Source: Ancylostoma caninum (Eukaryota > Nematoda > Chromadorea > Rhabditida > Ancylostomatidae). Taken from it: DNA of 64,000 bases. The stretch spans positions 744,001 to 808,000 of the forward strand of contig JBAJFG010000591.1 of NCBI GenBank assembly GCA_037903475.1. The letters run 5' to 3'. The stretch's first letter is position 1. Every line of letters begins with the position of its first letter. The translations under genes and the position numbers were made by a program. This document shows positions 46,701-57,106 of this stretch, piece after piece. The notes under the pieces were generated by a model. The model made no database searches and was not told the DNA's origin. It worked only from the letters and a program-made list of their open reading frames with translations.

Positions 46701-47120
46701 TCTAAAGATTAGAGAGAATGAAAATAGTGTGAATTCTTCTCCTTAACTGGATGCAGCACAGCTTAAACAAAAAAACCTAGCCTATCCCATAACTGACATC
46801 TTTCCAGAACCAAAACCGAAAGATTAAACATCTCCAAGGATTCGAAGCCAGGCAGGGAAGCGAGTAATTACAAACATTAGCAATTTCCATGACTACGAAG
46901 GAAATGTCACGGAAAAGGATAATGGCTTTGCTGGGAGAATTGTCGAGAAAAGCAGAACTTTAATAAATTCACGGAAAATTTACCTCTGGTTTCTCCACGA
47001 AATTACTTCTACTCGTGTGAATTTCTGGGAAGGTACAAGATTAGGATAAACAGCGGCGCATTTACATTCATGGAATAATTAGTTTTCCCAGAAGTATTCA
47101 GGCAGCAATTCTTGATCTTC
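43748..47120. other. No recognised gene
   Basis: Contains a 14-G run (45077-45090). 45492-45592 (plus) sits between a TTTTTTGCAG acceptor and an AG/GTAGAA donor and reads NITAPPNLQYDALHVEVLIF, a possible small exon with no identified partner. Remaining ORFs are unsupported. Confidence 0.35.
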
Positions 47121-47154
47121 GGTGCTCGTACTCAATATATTATTCTTTATCCAG

Positions 47155-47400
47155 GTGGATAAACGCGCTATGACGGATATGTTGACAAAGTCTAGGTACT
47201 GGTACCCAATAAAGACCTATCCATGGGTACATGAAGCCAATGGCCTCACAGCGCGGTTCGTATCGAAAACGTTTTATCCAGCCGGATGCACGGATAACCT
47301 GGTGTGGGAGGGATATTCTGCTGTCGAACAAAAAGTCATTTATGGATCAGTGACGGACGGAGAAGTGGCAAACCAAGGAGAGGGTGGAAGAAAGTGGCGT
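47155..47400 (+). other. Exon-like plus frame, possibly repeat-derived
   Basis: After TTTATCCAG the frame reads VDKRAMTDMLTKSRYWYPIK, then FVSKTFYPAGCTDNLVWEGY, open for 80 codons. However the DNA also shows words of the GATGCATC family (CCGGATGCACGGATAACCTG and ATCCATGGGTACATGAAGCC), so this may be a diverged repeat that happens to be open. The product is unknown. Confidence 0.22.
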
Positions 47401-47576
47401 CCCTACCACTCTGGGAGTCTGAATGGATTGGTAAAATTGCTAAAAATACTAACTTCAATGCTAAAAGATAAAAAACAAAAATTCAAGGAGTAATAGTAGA
47501 AATGAACAATTTAAAATAAATTAATGTAAAATTTCTGTTTGTTCTCAAAGTGGCTCTGAAAATGGTCACCCGGTTC

Positions 47577-47987
47577 TCAACCCCCCCCCCTCTCCCCAAG
47601 TCCGTCACTGCTAGATGTTTTTTTTTTGTAGGAGAAGACGTGCCGATTTTCGCCATCTTTAATATGCATATCCAGGTCCATCTTTATTTCTAGTAATCCC
47701 TTGTACGTCGGCCAATGGTCTGTTCGTTGGAGATGACGATATGAATGAGTGGAAACGTTGCGGATAACGGCACGAATTCTACAGGAATATGTGTATCTAT
47801 TCAACGTTTGCACAACAGGATATCTCCATCCGTTTATTAAAGATTTTCTGCCAGCTCCATCTTTTAAAGTAGGGAAAATCATGTTGCCTTTCACCAACGT
47901 ACCATCCAAAGACAGGACCGATAAATGATATCGATGGCGGACAGGATAAACCACTTGGAAACGGGCAAACAATCGCTGTTTTCGCAT
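47577..47987 (-). CDS. Candidate coding segment, unknown product
   Basis: A 136-codon minus frame reads KQRLFARFQVVYPVRHRYHL, then LSLDGTLVKGNMIFPTLKDG, GWRYPVVQTLNRYTYSCRIR and THSYRHLQRTDHWPTYKGLL. The residue mix is normal for a protein, and the final Lys/Ser/Gly part is low-complexity. A second minus frame is also open over the first 195 bases. No initiator or family is recognised. It might be an exon or part of an unrecognised transposon. Confidence 0.3.
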   Translation of the reverse strand: MRKQRLFARFQVVYPVRHRYHLSVLSLDGTLVKGNMIFPTLKDGAGRKSLINGWRYPVVQTLNRYTYSCRIRAVIRNVSTHSYRHLQRTDHWPTYKGLLEIKMDLDMHIKDGENRHVFSYKKKTSSSDGLGERGGG

Positions 47988-48735
47988 ACAAGGTTAAATC
48001 TATGTATTGGATAAGAGTTCTGAGTGACAGATTTCAAGCAACCGCTCTTTGGAGGCGATTCTTTTAAAAGTAGTAATAGGAAATACAGGACTGTCAGTAA
48101 CAGGAGGAAGTAAAGTAATGGAAATAAGCGCGTACGCGGAACTTATGTGTCAATCAAATGTACGTAGGTCTGTGCCCTGTCGCTAATGAGATGAAAAGTT
48201 ATTCAGTTAGTAGTTTCTTAATAGTTTTTAGTTATTCTTCAAAGCAAATGATACTCAGAGTTGAGCTGAAAATGATGGATACTGGAAAGAGAGGAACGAT
48301 CCGGTTCCCTATGTCACGTACATAAGCTTTTCCAGCTCTAACCAAACCAGGTAATTTTGTCTTTTATTTTTTCAAACATTTGATAAACGACTAAAAAGTC
48401 AGAAAGTAGTGCAGTTTTTATGCGCAACAATCCCTCTAAGAAAACTTGGGAACTGCTTCAATTTCCGCAAGGTCATTAAACGCCCAAAGCTTTCGTATTC
48501 AACACGGTATCAAAGAGTTGCTAAATTCTAGCTCAAACAATGGTAATGACGGTTTTTAACCATGTATAGGATCAGTTTCTAGCGAGGGAATAGTCTTTAT
48601 GGTAAAGGCTGTGTCTCACACCAGAATCGATCTTGAGATTTTTATACCAGAAAAAATCTCCAGGAGAAGCTGATCACACTCATATACGAGATTTCTTACA
48701 GAAACGCAGGAAAGCCACCTTTCGAGCTCCTTTTT

Positions 48736-48918
48736 TTGCGGAGAATTGGCATGCCCGCCGAGAAATATGTCATGACGCTGGTCACCATCGATCGATATCA
48801 CCCGCAGCGCTGCCATGTGGCAGATGTCTCAGTGGACATCTCGAATTGTCCACAAAAGAAGGGGCTCACAAACAGGTTTCCCGACACCTTTCCGAAGAAT
48901 TATTGCATGTCATTGTGA
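48736..48918 (+). CDS. Candidate terminal exon, unknown product
   Basis: A plus frame opening after a T-rich tract (GAGCTCCTTTTTTTGCGG) reads MPAEKYVMTLVTIDRYHPQR, then VADVSVDISNCPQKKGLTNR, and ends YCMSL and TGA. Third codon positions are GC-rich, unlike the flanks. No canonical acceptor is obvious and an overlapping frame is also open. Confidence 0.28.
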   Translation: MRRIGMPAEKYVMTLVTIDRYHPQRCHVADVSVDISNCPQKKGLTNRFPDTFPKNYCMSL

Positions 48919-48932
48919 TCAGCATCTCCTGA

Positions 48933-50041
48933 AGATTCTCTTACTATGAAAATCCCGAAAATCACTACTAGGTCAGACAATGTCTTCAGAGCTACATACT
49001 ACTGGAAATACAGGACAAGCCCGCTTGGATGAAAAGTGACAGCTGGTCACGACTTCTTCAGCAACGGAATAACATTTAGAAGAGCCTATGAATCTCCAGA
49101 CTACAGGTATCAAAGATCAATCTTATTTCTGCGAGACGACCTTTTCTACTGAGACAGAAGATATGGAAAAACAAATCTCGCATATTCTACTTGATGGGAT
49201 GAGACATTAGGAAAAGTCAAAAAACTGGAACTATCCATTTACTTGGCTTTCTTTGAAAAAGCAAGACAGTGAGAAGGAAGTTCAAGCAAAAAAAAAGTGT
49301 AATTACCCTATAGAGGCTTCGTTGTCATGGTGTCTACATAAAAGAATGAACGTGAATTCCCAAAGAATTTTCTAAAACGTGAACACTATAGGTTTAAAAA
49401 CGGGGAAAGGGCATGCTAATCTTGAGATTTCCAGCTATGCGTAGATGAGGAAAAAAAGAGAAAGAAAACGCATAGGCGATCAAGGACCGTCAGACCTACA
49501 TGTAGCATTCGCGTATATTCCCGTAGGAAAACAACAGCAGGATTTCTTCTTTGCCGCTCATAGTGGGCGACAATTGCGTGCAATTTTCGAGAAATATTTA
49601 TACAGTGTACAAAAAACCTTCTGCACAATATTTTACGTTTGCAGGTCTCGATGTTACTCCGGAAAGATTCGCGTTAGAGAGAGATAACTCCATTAGGGCC
49701 TGAAATTATGTTAGTGAGCTGCGCTAAACCAACTTCAGAGTTAAGTAAATATATATTTTACGCACAAATAAAAGATAAAAAGGAATTCTCATGAAAACCA
49801 AGAATGCCCAATGGGGATGTAAAATAGGGAAGGAAACTGAGGCAACTGTTCCAATGCCAGAGGAATTAGTACATGACCTTCCGCAGTCTCAAACTGGATT
49901 GACAAAGAAAGCTCACTTTCCTGGATCTGAACCACGTGGAAAAGTTTCTGGAATTCAAGGTATCAAAGTGACGTATGCCCATTGATGCGATCCAAGCAAC
50001 GTCAGCTTCTCAATTTTGTCCCACAAAAATTATTTCCCAGC
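48933..50041. other. No recognised gene
   Basis: AT-rich DNA. A fragment of the GATGCATC family is visible at 49962-50005 (TATGCCCATTGATGCGATCC, CAAGCAACGTCAG). The ORFs at 49416-49687 overlap on both strands and are unsupported. Confidence 0.4.
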
Positions 50042-50060
50042 AATAAGTTATTTATTTTAT

Positions 50061-50462
50061 TTATTTATTTGTTACGCCAAAGGCGCGCATGCACTCCAAC
50101 AAACGAAAGACACTAGAACTAAGTAAAAGAATAGACCATAGGCAGATGATCACTAAAAATACGGCAAACATAAAAAAGTCAAACATGAAATGGCAGACAC
50201 GGATAAGGCCCGCTGAAGTGAGTTGTAGTGCAACAGCTTTTTTTAATTGAATATAGGAGGGACTCTGGAAGGCAATGGCAGACGCTGTAGCACATAGACG
50301 CTCGCAGACGAAAAAAAAAATTCCAAGGGTAGTGCTGAGAGTAGCTGAAGAGTCCTTTATGCCAACACTCACATCAACCAGCAAGATGTCCTCATCCATA
50401 GAAGGGTCATAGGAGCAGCACCGGAAGTTCGACAAACGGGTATACTGGTTAACCCCGCTCAT
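50061..50462 (-). other. 133-codon open frame in the retrotransposon 3' region
   Basis: Ends exactly at the (TAAA)n tail (RAFGVTNK then stop). It has a hydrophobic stretch (FMFAVFLVIICLWSILLLSS). I see no match to an element protein, so it is most likely chance in a long 3' UTR. Confidence 0.2.
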
Positions 50463-50813
50463 CCGATGTGCCGAGTGGAGGCACTATTCCCTTCAAGCTT
50501 TCTGCGCACAGACCAGGTGATAGTGAAGTGAAAAGTGCACAACATCAGCCAAGAATCCAACCTCAAGAAGAATAGGTGGTGGTCATGCTGCTGCCAAAGA
50601 AATAACGCCTGATCCATGCCTCAAAATTTCACAACGACTCAACTGGTCAGTTCAACATTTAAAAAACCAGCGATCCAGGTTAGTGAAACTGAAAACGAAT
50701 TAAAAAGTCAAAAAGTCGGCTGTCCACAAAATTTGGAGTCACTTGAAGACGACAAGCTCAGCGATGAACACAGAAAAGTGCCGCAGCTCGTAGTTGTGAA
50801 GCTCATTCCACGC

Positions 50814-53624
50814 CTAAACATCAGTGATTCTTAAAGTTCGTAGAACATCCAACTTAGCTAGTTTTCTCCTGAAGATGTCAGAATTAGAACTGGAAACCAC
50901 TTCGTTTGGCAGTAATCTAATCCATCGTGCGACTCTAAAAAAGTAGGAGTTAAAAACCACCGGCAGATGCTTCTTCCCAATTTTTCGTGTATGTAGGTTG
51001 AAGCAGATTGAACGTCCACCAGTAGGCCGAAAAATCCAATATTTGCTCGAGCTAAGTTTTATTTCTTTTCGCAAAATTTGGAAACATAAAATAAGATCAC
51101 TGTGGATTCGTCTATACTTCAGGCTTTTCAATCCTAGAGTTTTAAGTCTGTTCTCATAAGCGGGAAGGGTTTCAGGATAGCTGGAGTCAGGGAAGCATCG
51201 GTAAAAGACTATTCTTGCAAACGTTTGCTGGATTTTCTCGAGTTTTTGGATATGCTTCTTTAAAAACGGGCTCCAGGCTGGCGATGCGTACTCTAGATGA
51301 GGAAGGACATAGGTTTTGTAGAGGCTCACCAGAAATTTGGGATCGCTACAGTGAGTATTCCGTAAAATTGTAAAGAGAGACGATAGAGCTTTTTTTGTTA
51401 TATACTCAATTTGAGGAGAAAAGGTGAAACGGCTATCAACAATTACTCCCAGGTCCTTCACATTGTTTTCATAGTGAATTTTGATTTCTCCACATTTGTA
51501 ATCAATATGTGGCGAGTTACCAAAATGCATTGCGACTGTTTTTGAAGCATTCAAGGGCAAGCCCCATTCTTCCGACCACAATATCATCCTTTCGATTGCT
51601 AGTGAAACTACCTCGTGAGCGAGGCACTGTTCATTTTGCTGATATGCGAAATATATCTTGACATCGTCAGCAAACATTTGTACTCTTATATTGGGATGCG
51701 TTTTCAAGTAATTGGGAAGTTCAGCAGTAAAAACCAGAAAGAGCAGAGGCGAAAGAACGCCACCTTGCGGTACTCCCTTGTGCAAAGTATAATGCTTAGA
51801 GAAATTGTTCTGGACTTTTACCGTCATATGGCGTTCATGTAGGTAAGATTTTACCCAATTGAAAAGTTGACCTCGCACGCCGTAGTGCTCCAGTTTTAAG
51901 ATTAGTTTGCTATGTTCCACCATATCAAAAGCCTTGGAAAGATCAAAAAAGATAACATCAACTGAATTTCCTCTATTAACTTCTGTCATCCAGTCAAACA
52001 GAGAGTCAGTAAGCAAGGTAACTGTGGAAGATGCAGATTGGAACCCATGCTGTTCAGGAGGAATGATATTGTTCTTTAAAAACCACTCACTGAGCTTTGT
52101 TTTGACAATTTTCTCTAAAATCTTGCCGGAAGGGGGAGTAATGCTGATCGGACGAAAATTAGATATCAAATTAGATCCATTTTTCTTCGGTATTGCGGTA
52201 ATTAGCGCTTCCTTCCACATTTCAGGAACTTCACCCAACATTAAGGAAACGTTAAATATGTGAGTGAGTGGGAGATGTAAGACCTGGGAGCATTTGTTAT
52301 ACACGATCTGTGGAATACCATCGTAAGAAGTTGAAATGGATGGTTTTATTTTCTTCAGGAGTACTAAAACGTCATGAGGTTGGATGAGGATATCGGGACA
52401 ATCAGTGTTAAGGCGTAGTAAAGCAGGAAGGTTTTTTGACGTCATTTGTTGTTTTCGAACTTCTTTTGAATATACAGAAAAGAAAAATTCACCGAGCGCA
52501 TTTGCTTTTTCTTGGTCAGTTCTGAAGATATTTCCAGAATTGTCAATCAAAGCAGGTAATTTCTGCTGAGCCTTGATCCTATGACTGAAAAACCTGTAGA
52601 CAGACTTCATACCCTGCTTTGCCAAACGTCGCTGATAATTTGCTAAATACTTCTTAATGTGACGGTTGAGATTTGCACATATCTTCTTATAGTGAACGTT
52701 TTTCAAAGGTTGCACCAACTGGTTAAAAAGCCGAGATTTCTGGTCAATCAAGTTCTGTATATGGGGTGGAAAACGGGGCAAGTTGTGTTTGCTAAACTTG
52801 ATTGGGACGAATTTTGCCAATCCGCTATATACAACACAGCAGAATCGGTAGTACATTTCTGAGGCAGTGTTGTATCCTTCAAAGACATTAAACCAATCAA
52901 TATCTGCGAAATAATCGCTAAGTGCGGAATAGTTCACTCGAGAAAAGTCAGGGTGAGGCAAGTACAGAGCTTCATTTATACTTAGCTTGACTGCAAACTT
53001 CACGATATTGTGATCAGAACTGCCAAAAGGTGGAAGGATTTCAACATTACTGACAGATGGAAGGGATGAGAGGACCAGGTCAAGGATCGCTCCTTCTCGA
53101 GTTGGCACTCGAACATTTTGTATTAAGTTACAGCTATCAAATAAAGTTTGGAAACGTTCAGCAACAGAATTCATTGGTGCGCAAAAGGAATTTTTCATGT
53201 TAATGTTGAAATCTCCTAGGAGAATCACTGGGGATGGAATGGAGCAGAGCTCAAAAATAATGTCAATCAGCTTTTCATCTTCTGTTTTTGGTGAAGCTGG
53301 AGGGCGATAGACAAGAACTAGCCTCAGGGACGACGAAGAAGACAAAGAGAAAACATCAAGACACAAAAGTTCAGCGAAAACATCAGTTCTGATTGTAATA
53401 GGAATTGCGCAAAATTTGTCACTAATTAGGCAACAAACCCCACCACCTTTCTGAAGCTGCCTATCAACGCGGAAGGCAAAGTATGGCAAGTCTGCTACAA
53501 GCTCGTTATCGGTGATGTGTGGACCTAACCAACTTTCAGTAATACAGAGAAAATCTGGCTGGTGATGACATAAGAATCCATGCAGAAGATGCAACTTGTT
53601 GACAATACTTCGGGCATTAAACAT
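50814..53624 (-). CDS. ORF2: endonuclease plus reverse transcriptase
   Basis: 936 residues. An N-terminal apurinic-type endonuclease (about 1-215) shows NARSIVNK, ITESW (Glu30), VYRPP, LGDFNIN (137-142), a TREGAILD segment and SSDHN (202-206), which together are the EEP-fold catalytic residues. The reverse transcriptase follows (about 470-740): SNFRPISI, IFFDLSKAFDMVEH, GVPQGGVLSPLLF and FADD at 651-654, the metal-binding motif. After it come LGVIVDSRFTF, the thumb and a connector ending ITDV. This is typical length and order for CR1/Jockey. The first ATG lies 33 nt after the ORF1 stop, and the frame is open slightly into ORF1, so translation may rely on re-initiation. All key residues are present, so it may be active. 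Confidence 0.95.
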   Translation of the reverse strand: MFNARSIVNKLHLLHGFLCHHQPDFLCITESWLGPHITDNELVADLPYFAFRVDRQLQKGGGVCCLISDKFCAIPITIRTDVFAELLCLDVFSLSSSSSLRLVLVYRPPASPKTEDEKLIDIIFELCSIPSPVILLGDFNINMKNSFCAPMNSVAERFQTLFDSCNLIQNVRVPTREGAILDLVLSSLPSVSNVEILPPFGSSDHNIVKFAVKLSINEALYLPHPDFSRVNYSALSDYFADIDWFNVFEGYNTASEMYYRFCCVVYSGLAKFVPIKFSKHNLPRFPPHIQNLIDQKSRLFNQLVQPLKNVHYKKICANLNRHIKKYLANYQRRLAKQGMKSVYRFFSHRIKAQQKLPALIDNSGNIFRTDQEKANALGEFFFSVYSKEVRKQQMTSKNLPALLRLNTDCPDILIQPHDVLVLLKKIKPSISTSYDGIPQIVYNKCSQVLHLPLTHIFNVSLMLGEVPEMWKEALITAIPKKNGSNLISNFRPISITPPSGKILEKIVKTKLSEWFLKNNIIPPEQHGFQSASSTVTLLTDSLFDWMTEVNRGNSVDVIFFDLSKAFDMVEHSKLILKLEHYGVRGQLFNWVKSYLHERHMTVKVQNNFSKHYTLHKGVPQGGVLSPLLFLVFTAELPNYLKTHPNIRVQMFADDVKIYFAYQQNEQCLAHEVVSLAIERMILWSEEWGLPLNASKTVAMHFGNSPHIDYKCGEIKIHYENNVKDLGVIVDSRFTFSPQIEYITKKALSSLFTILRNTHCSDPKFLVSLYKTYVLPHLEYASPAWSPFLKKHIQKLEKIQQTFARIVFYRCFPDSSYPETLPAYENRLKTLGLKSLKYRRIHSDLILCFQILRKEIKLSSSKYWIFRPTGGRSICFNLHTRKIGKKHLPVVFNSYFFRVARWIRLLPNEVVSSSNSDIFRRKLAKLDVLRTLRITDV

Positions 53625-53659
53625 GATGCAAGAAATCTTCGGGTCATATCCAGGCGGAT

Positions 53660-54361
53660 TCAGAAGTTTCCCTCTGAGCGTTTACGAGGCAACTCAGATA
53701 TGTGTTTGAGTTCACCTCTATAAACTACCCATTCCCTTAAGGCCTTACCCTCATTCTTAGCCCGGGCCTCCTGGCGCAACTCATACTCCTTTGCACGCTC
53801 GTAAGAAGTCATGCTTCTACGAACGTATACATTGGAGTATTTGGTGCGACGCAGAAGGTAGGCATTTGACAACGCCCGTGACCAGTGCGATCTACAAGGA
53901 AGTACAACTTTCACGAGACGAGGTCTTATTTCGTTTAACTTACCCATCCTATACGTCGATTCTGGTAAACAATCCACCTTTAACATATCTAAGATCTCAG
54001 CCACTTTATTCTCTAACTCTTTTTGGCGCTCCAAAAGTGGCTTGTCTAGATCACCTTCCGGAAGTCCTGAGATGACTAGGCTGCGGCCTCGCTTCTCTTC
54101 CTCAACAGCATCCGAGATTTCCCGCGAGATCCTGGTCCTCAGTTTTTGAGCCAGTTTTTCAATGACGGGATCAGTGTTTCTTTCAAGTATCACACTTATG
54201 ATCTCTCCACTGGAAAGAGCATCAATGTCAGCATCACTCAGACCAGTATCGAGACCACTAGGTTTTACTTGCGAACTACTGAGCGTGTCATTGCTTGACA
54301 TTTTTCTCTTGCTATTTTTGGAGGAAGAGCTGCGAGTGACACGTTGCGTAGATCCAGGCAT
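53660..54361 (-). CDS. ORF1: nucleic-acid-binding Gag-like protein of the retrotransposon
   Basis: 233 residues from the ATG at 54359-54361; the frame is also open upstream through a TTG. Layout: a Ser/Lys-rich basic N-terminus; an acidic stretch (LSDADIDALSSGEIISVI); a predicted helical, possibly coiled-coil part (IEKLAQKLRTRISREISDAV); then RSLVISGLPEGD, ENKVAEILDMLKV, RMGK and RLVKVVLPCRSHW, an RRM-like fold as in L1 and CR1 ORF1 proteins; and a basic C-terminal segment (RRSMTSYERAKEYELRQEAR). It should bind element RNA in an RNP. No CCHC knuckles are seen. It sits directly 5' of ORF2. Confidence 0.85.
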   Translation of the reverse strand: MPGSTQRVTRSSSSKNSKRKMSSNDTLSSSQVKPSGLDTGLSDADIDALSSGEIISVILERNTDPVIEKLAQKLRTRISREISDAVEEEKRGRSLVISGLPEGDLDKPLLERQKELENKVAEILDMLKVDCLPESTYRMGKLNEIRPRLVKVVLPCRSHWSRALSNAYLLRRTKYSNVYVRRSMTSYERAKEYELRQEARAKNEGKALREWVVYRGELKHISELPRKRSEGNF

Positions 54362-54600
54362 TGTTATAGAATGGAACCAATCAATACACAAACGATGGCA
54401 AGTACGAGGCGATATCAAGTGGATTTCAAGATTTGCAAAGCAAAAACCACAAGTATTTACTTTATAGGTGAAAGAGAATGAAAGCTAGGTGTTAGAGGAA
54501 CGAATACTTCTCGAGAAAGCAAAAACCTCAAGGAAATAAAGTGACAAAAAAAGGAAAAATCGGGAGCTGAGCCAAGTGCGACCGCTCACGGTGACCGTCG

Positions 54601-55600
54601 AGATATATATGAAGTTAGGTGATAATTAATTGTATGAGGCGCTATCTCGATGCAAACAACCTAAATACTGCGTCATGCAGATTTCTGAGGAAAAAAACCG
54701 CTGACTATAGAGGAAAATAGGCATATCGAAAAATGCTTAGTCCTATGGTATGTGTTAACGGAACGTTTTGAATAGAATTACAAGAAAAAAACGTTACAAG
54801 GTATACTTTTTTCGCGTAGTAAATCGAATTTCATCAATTAGGACAGGCATAAATTCAACTCAAAGTAGCTGACATGAGGTGCATACGTTGAATGAAGCTA
54901 AGAAGCCAAACTTCTAGGAATCGGGTTTGAGCCTCACTCTTAATTTTCCATTAGCTAAGCATTTATTCCGTGTCATATGACTGTCAGAAGTTGGTGATAC
55001 CTGTCATGTTCAAAAACATTAAAAATCGAACAAAACGTTGAATGCGTCTCATTTAGGTTTCCGGTGACGATTTACCTACTAAAGAACTCCGAAATTCATC
55101 TAATTTACTATTCCATTAATATCGTAAGGAACACTGAAGGCTAAAATAAACCTATTCCAGTGGCTGTCCTCTAGATGGTCTACTATGGTAGCTATGTACT
55201 TTTAGGGTGCGCGTCATTGTTCTCGCTTGGAGATCTAAAGAGCACTTAGCGACATCTCAGCATAGATGAAAACAACATTTGAACACTACTATGTGAAAGA
55301 AAACCAATTCCAGGCAAGGTTTGCGAGGGCAGGAGCCATCAGGTCGGCAGAAAAATATCATAGAAATTATTAGTATGCTTGGACTACATTAAGGTCCAAT
55401 AACATATATTTTGGTGGTTCTCAGAAAAATTCACCTTATATTCATTACTTAATAACGGGGAGGGTCATTTTTTGTTACTGGTCCTTTGGAAGGAGCAGCC
55501 AATCACAGAATAGAATCATGATCCGCACCATTTTACTACACAAGGATCCACACCCAATAAAAGTACACACAGTTATGCAAGCAAGTTACTCAGACAAATT
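54601..55600. other. No recognised gene
   Basis: AT-rich flank of the retrotransposon 5' end, with no repeat or coding frame I can support. Confidence 0.4.
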
Positions 55601-55795
55601 GTCGGAAGGACCGCAGCAGAACAGATTTGTGTGGGGAACGATTCGGAAGGACTGCAGCAGGAAACCGGAAAAACTGCAGCAGCTATTCGGAAGGACCGCA
55701 GCAGCTATTCGAAAGAAATGCAGCAGGGAACCGGAAGGACCGCAGGTCACCTGTCGGTTCTTCCGGTTTCCTGCTGCGGTCCTTCCGAAAAATGG
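55600..55795. repeat. Irregular CCGCAGCAGG / CCGGAAGGAC array
   Basis: GGAAGGACCGCAGCAG and ATTCGGAAGGACYGCAGCAG recur several times, followed by an inverted TTCCGGTTTCCTGCTGCGGT then CCTTCCG. Like the block at 1990-2260, it is built from short palindrome-prone GGAA/TTCC words. The overlapping ORFs here are artefacts of the repeat. Confidence 0.65.
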
Positions 55796-55959
55796 TCAGA
55801 ATATGGATTATCTCACCACATTCCTTCATTTCAATTTCTTTTATTCCTTACATTACCTTTTATTTCATTCCACACATTAGTAAGAGGTGTCCCATGTCTC
55901 TGGGCATTACGACACCCTGATGATAGCTAAGCGATGAATTCTAACGTGTCATGAGGCAG

Positions 55960-56476
55960 GTCCCGGATGCATCATTGAGATTAACTACAGTAGACCTGTT
56001 AAAATAGCCAAATTTATCTCAAAAACGTGTTGGATTACCCAGATTTACTCTTTACCAGAAACGCATCCACATGTTCACCCATGCTTGACGTTGTCTATAC
56101 CTAGGTGCTACGGATGAGGCAGCACAGAACAGAACGTTGAGATTACCCAGGACGTGGTAACACCCTCTAGTTTACCCATACTTAACACTGGCGTCAACAC
56201 TTTAACACTGAGTAACTGTAACGATGCGTCCAAGCCGTGAGTCAATGAATCATCCCCATGAGTACGAGATTCATATCCTTCGAATGAACTCAAGGCTCGA
56301 ATTTATTACTGGAAGGATTGGTAACCCTTTAAAGATTGATATGACAATCCATGGATAGTAACTGGGTACAGACAACCTCGCCCATGGGTAAGATGATGAT
56401 GGGTGTCAGGAAAAGGGTAAAATTGGGTACGTTAAGAAGTCTATCATGAACAATGTTAACGATGCATCCGGGCTCA
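55960..56476. repeat. Cluster of GATGCATC/TTACCC repeats (about three)
   Basis: Starts TCCCGGATGCATCATTGAGA and ends AACGATGCATCCGGGCTCAG. Inside are GTTGAGATTACCCAGGACGT, ACCCATACTTAACACTGGCG, GGTGTCAGGAAAAGGGTAAA and ATGGGTAAG words. The outermost ends form an inverted pair, and internal ends suggest nested insertion. Confidence 0.65.
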
Positions 56477-57106
56477 GATATGGCTCAACGAACAGCCAAG
56501 GATATCACTGTGATCGCAGAGGTGAAACTGAGGTGAGGCTGCGAGAGCTAGGCTTTCATATTTTATGTGGAATGTGAGAGATCCTCATGATCGGTGGAAT
56601 GCACAATATTACAAAGGAAACGGTGACATTAGTCATCATGACATCATGCATACGATTTCTTGCGAAACTGCGAACAACCGCATCATTATAATTCTTAAGC
56701 CCGCATGTTTCTCGCACGATTTCCTCCATACCATTACGGCATAACTGCTATGTTCGTTTATCCAAGGCGAATCACTCCGTGATCACTTGTCTCACGTTAC
56801 GCTATCACTGACTAAAAGGTTATTCCTTAAAAATGAATGGTGAACAGAGACTTATTCAATTCAAGAAAAATTGAAGAAAGTGAAAATCCTGTAGAAAGTA
56901 AAACGGACAAAAGGACAAAAAAAGCCAGATGCCCCCGCATTCATAGTTCTCTACATGTTTTTTAGACTAAAAAAATAGAAACAGTGAACAAGAGAGCTGC
57001 TTTGCAGAGCAGCTGCTGAACATGAATATTAAGGTCCCAAGAGTTCATCCTCTAGCCTTGCAACTGCAAAAAAAAACGGAATTCTCGAGGATTCTACGCT
57101 GAGCAA
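56477..57106. other. No recognised gene
   Basis: Nothing supportable between the repeat cluster and the coding candidate at 57107. Confidence 0.4.

Larger units (their letters stand above)
50042..54600 (-). mobile_element. CR1/Jockey-type non-LTR retrotransposon, near full length
   Basis: Order on the minus strand: 5' leader (from about 54600, edge uncertain), ORF1, ORF2 with endonuclease and reverse transcriptase, a roughly 0.75-kb 3' region, and a (TAAA)n-like tail at 50042-50070. No LTRs are seen. Both ORFs are uninterrupted, so the insertion is probably recent. It would move by target-primed reverse transcription. I did not find an unambiguous target-site duplication because the tail is low-complexity. 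Confidence 0.88.

Noticed and set aside
51615..52862. Plus-strand ORFs of 60-118 aa
   Set aside because: They are antisense shadows of the retrotransposon ORF2.
53791..54467. Plus-strand ORFs over the retrotransposon 5' part
   Set aside because: They are antisense to ORF1, which has the better protein features.
55518..55930. Three overlapping plus ORFs
   Set aside because: All three frames are open because of the CCGCAGCAGG repeat; this is composition, not coding.
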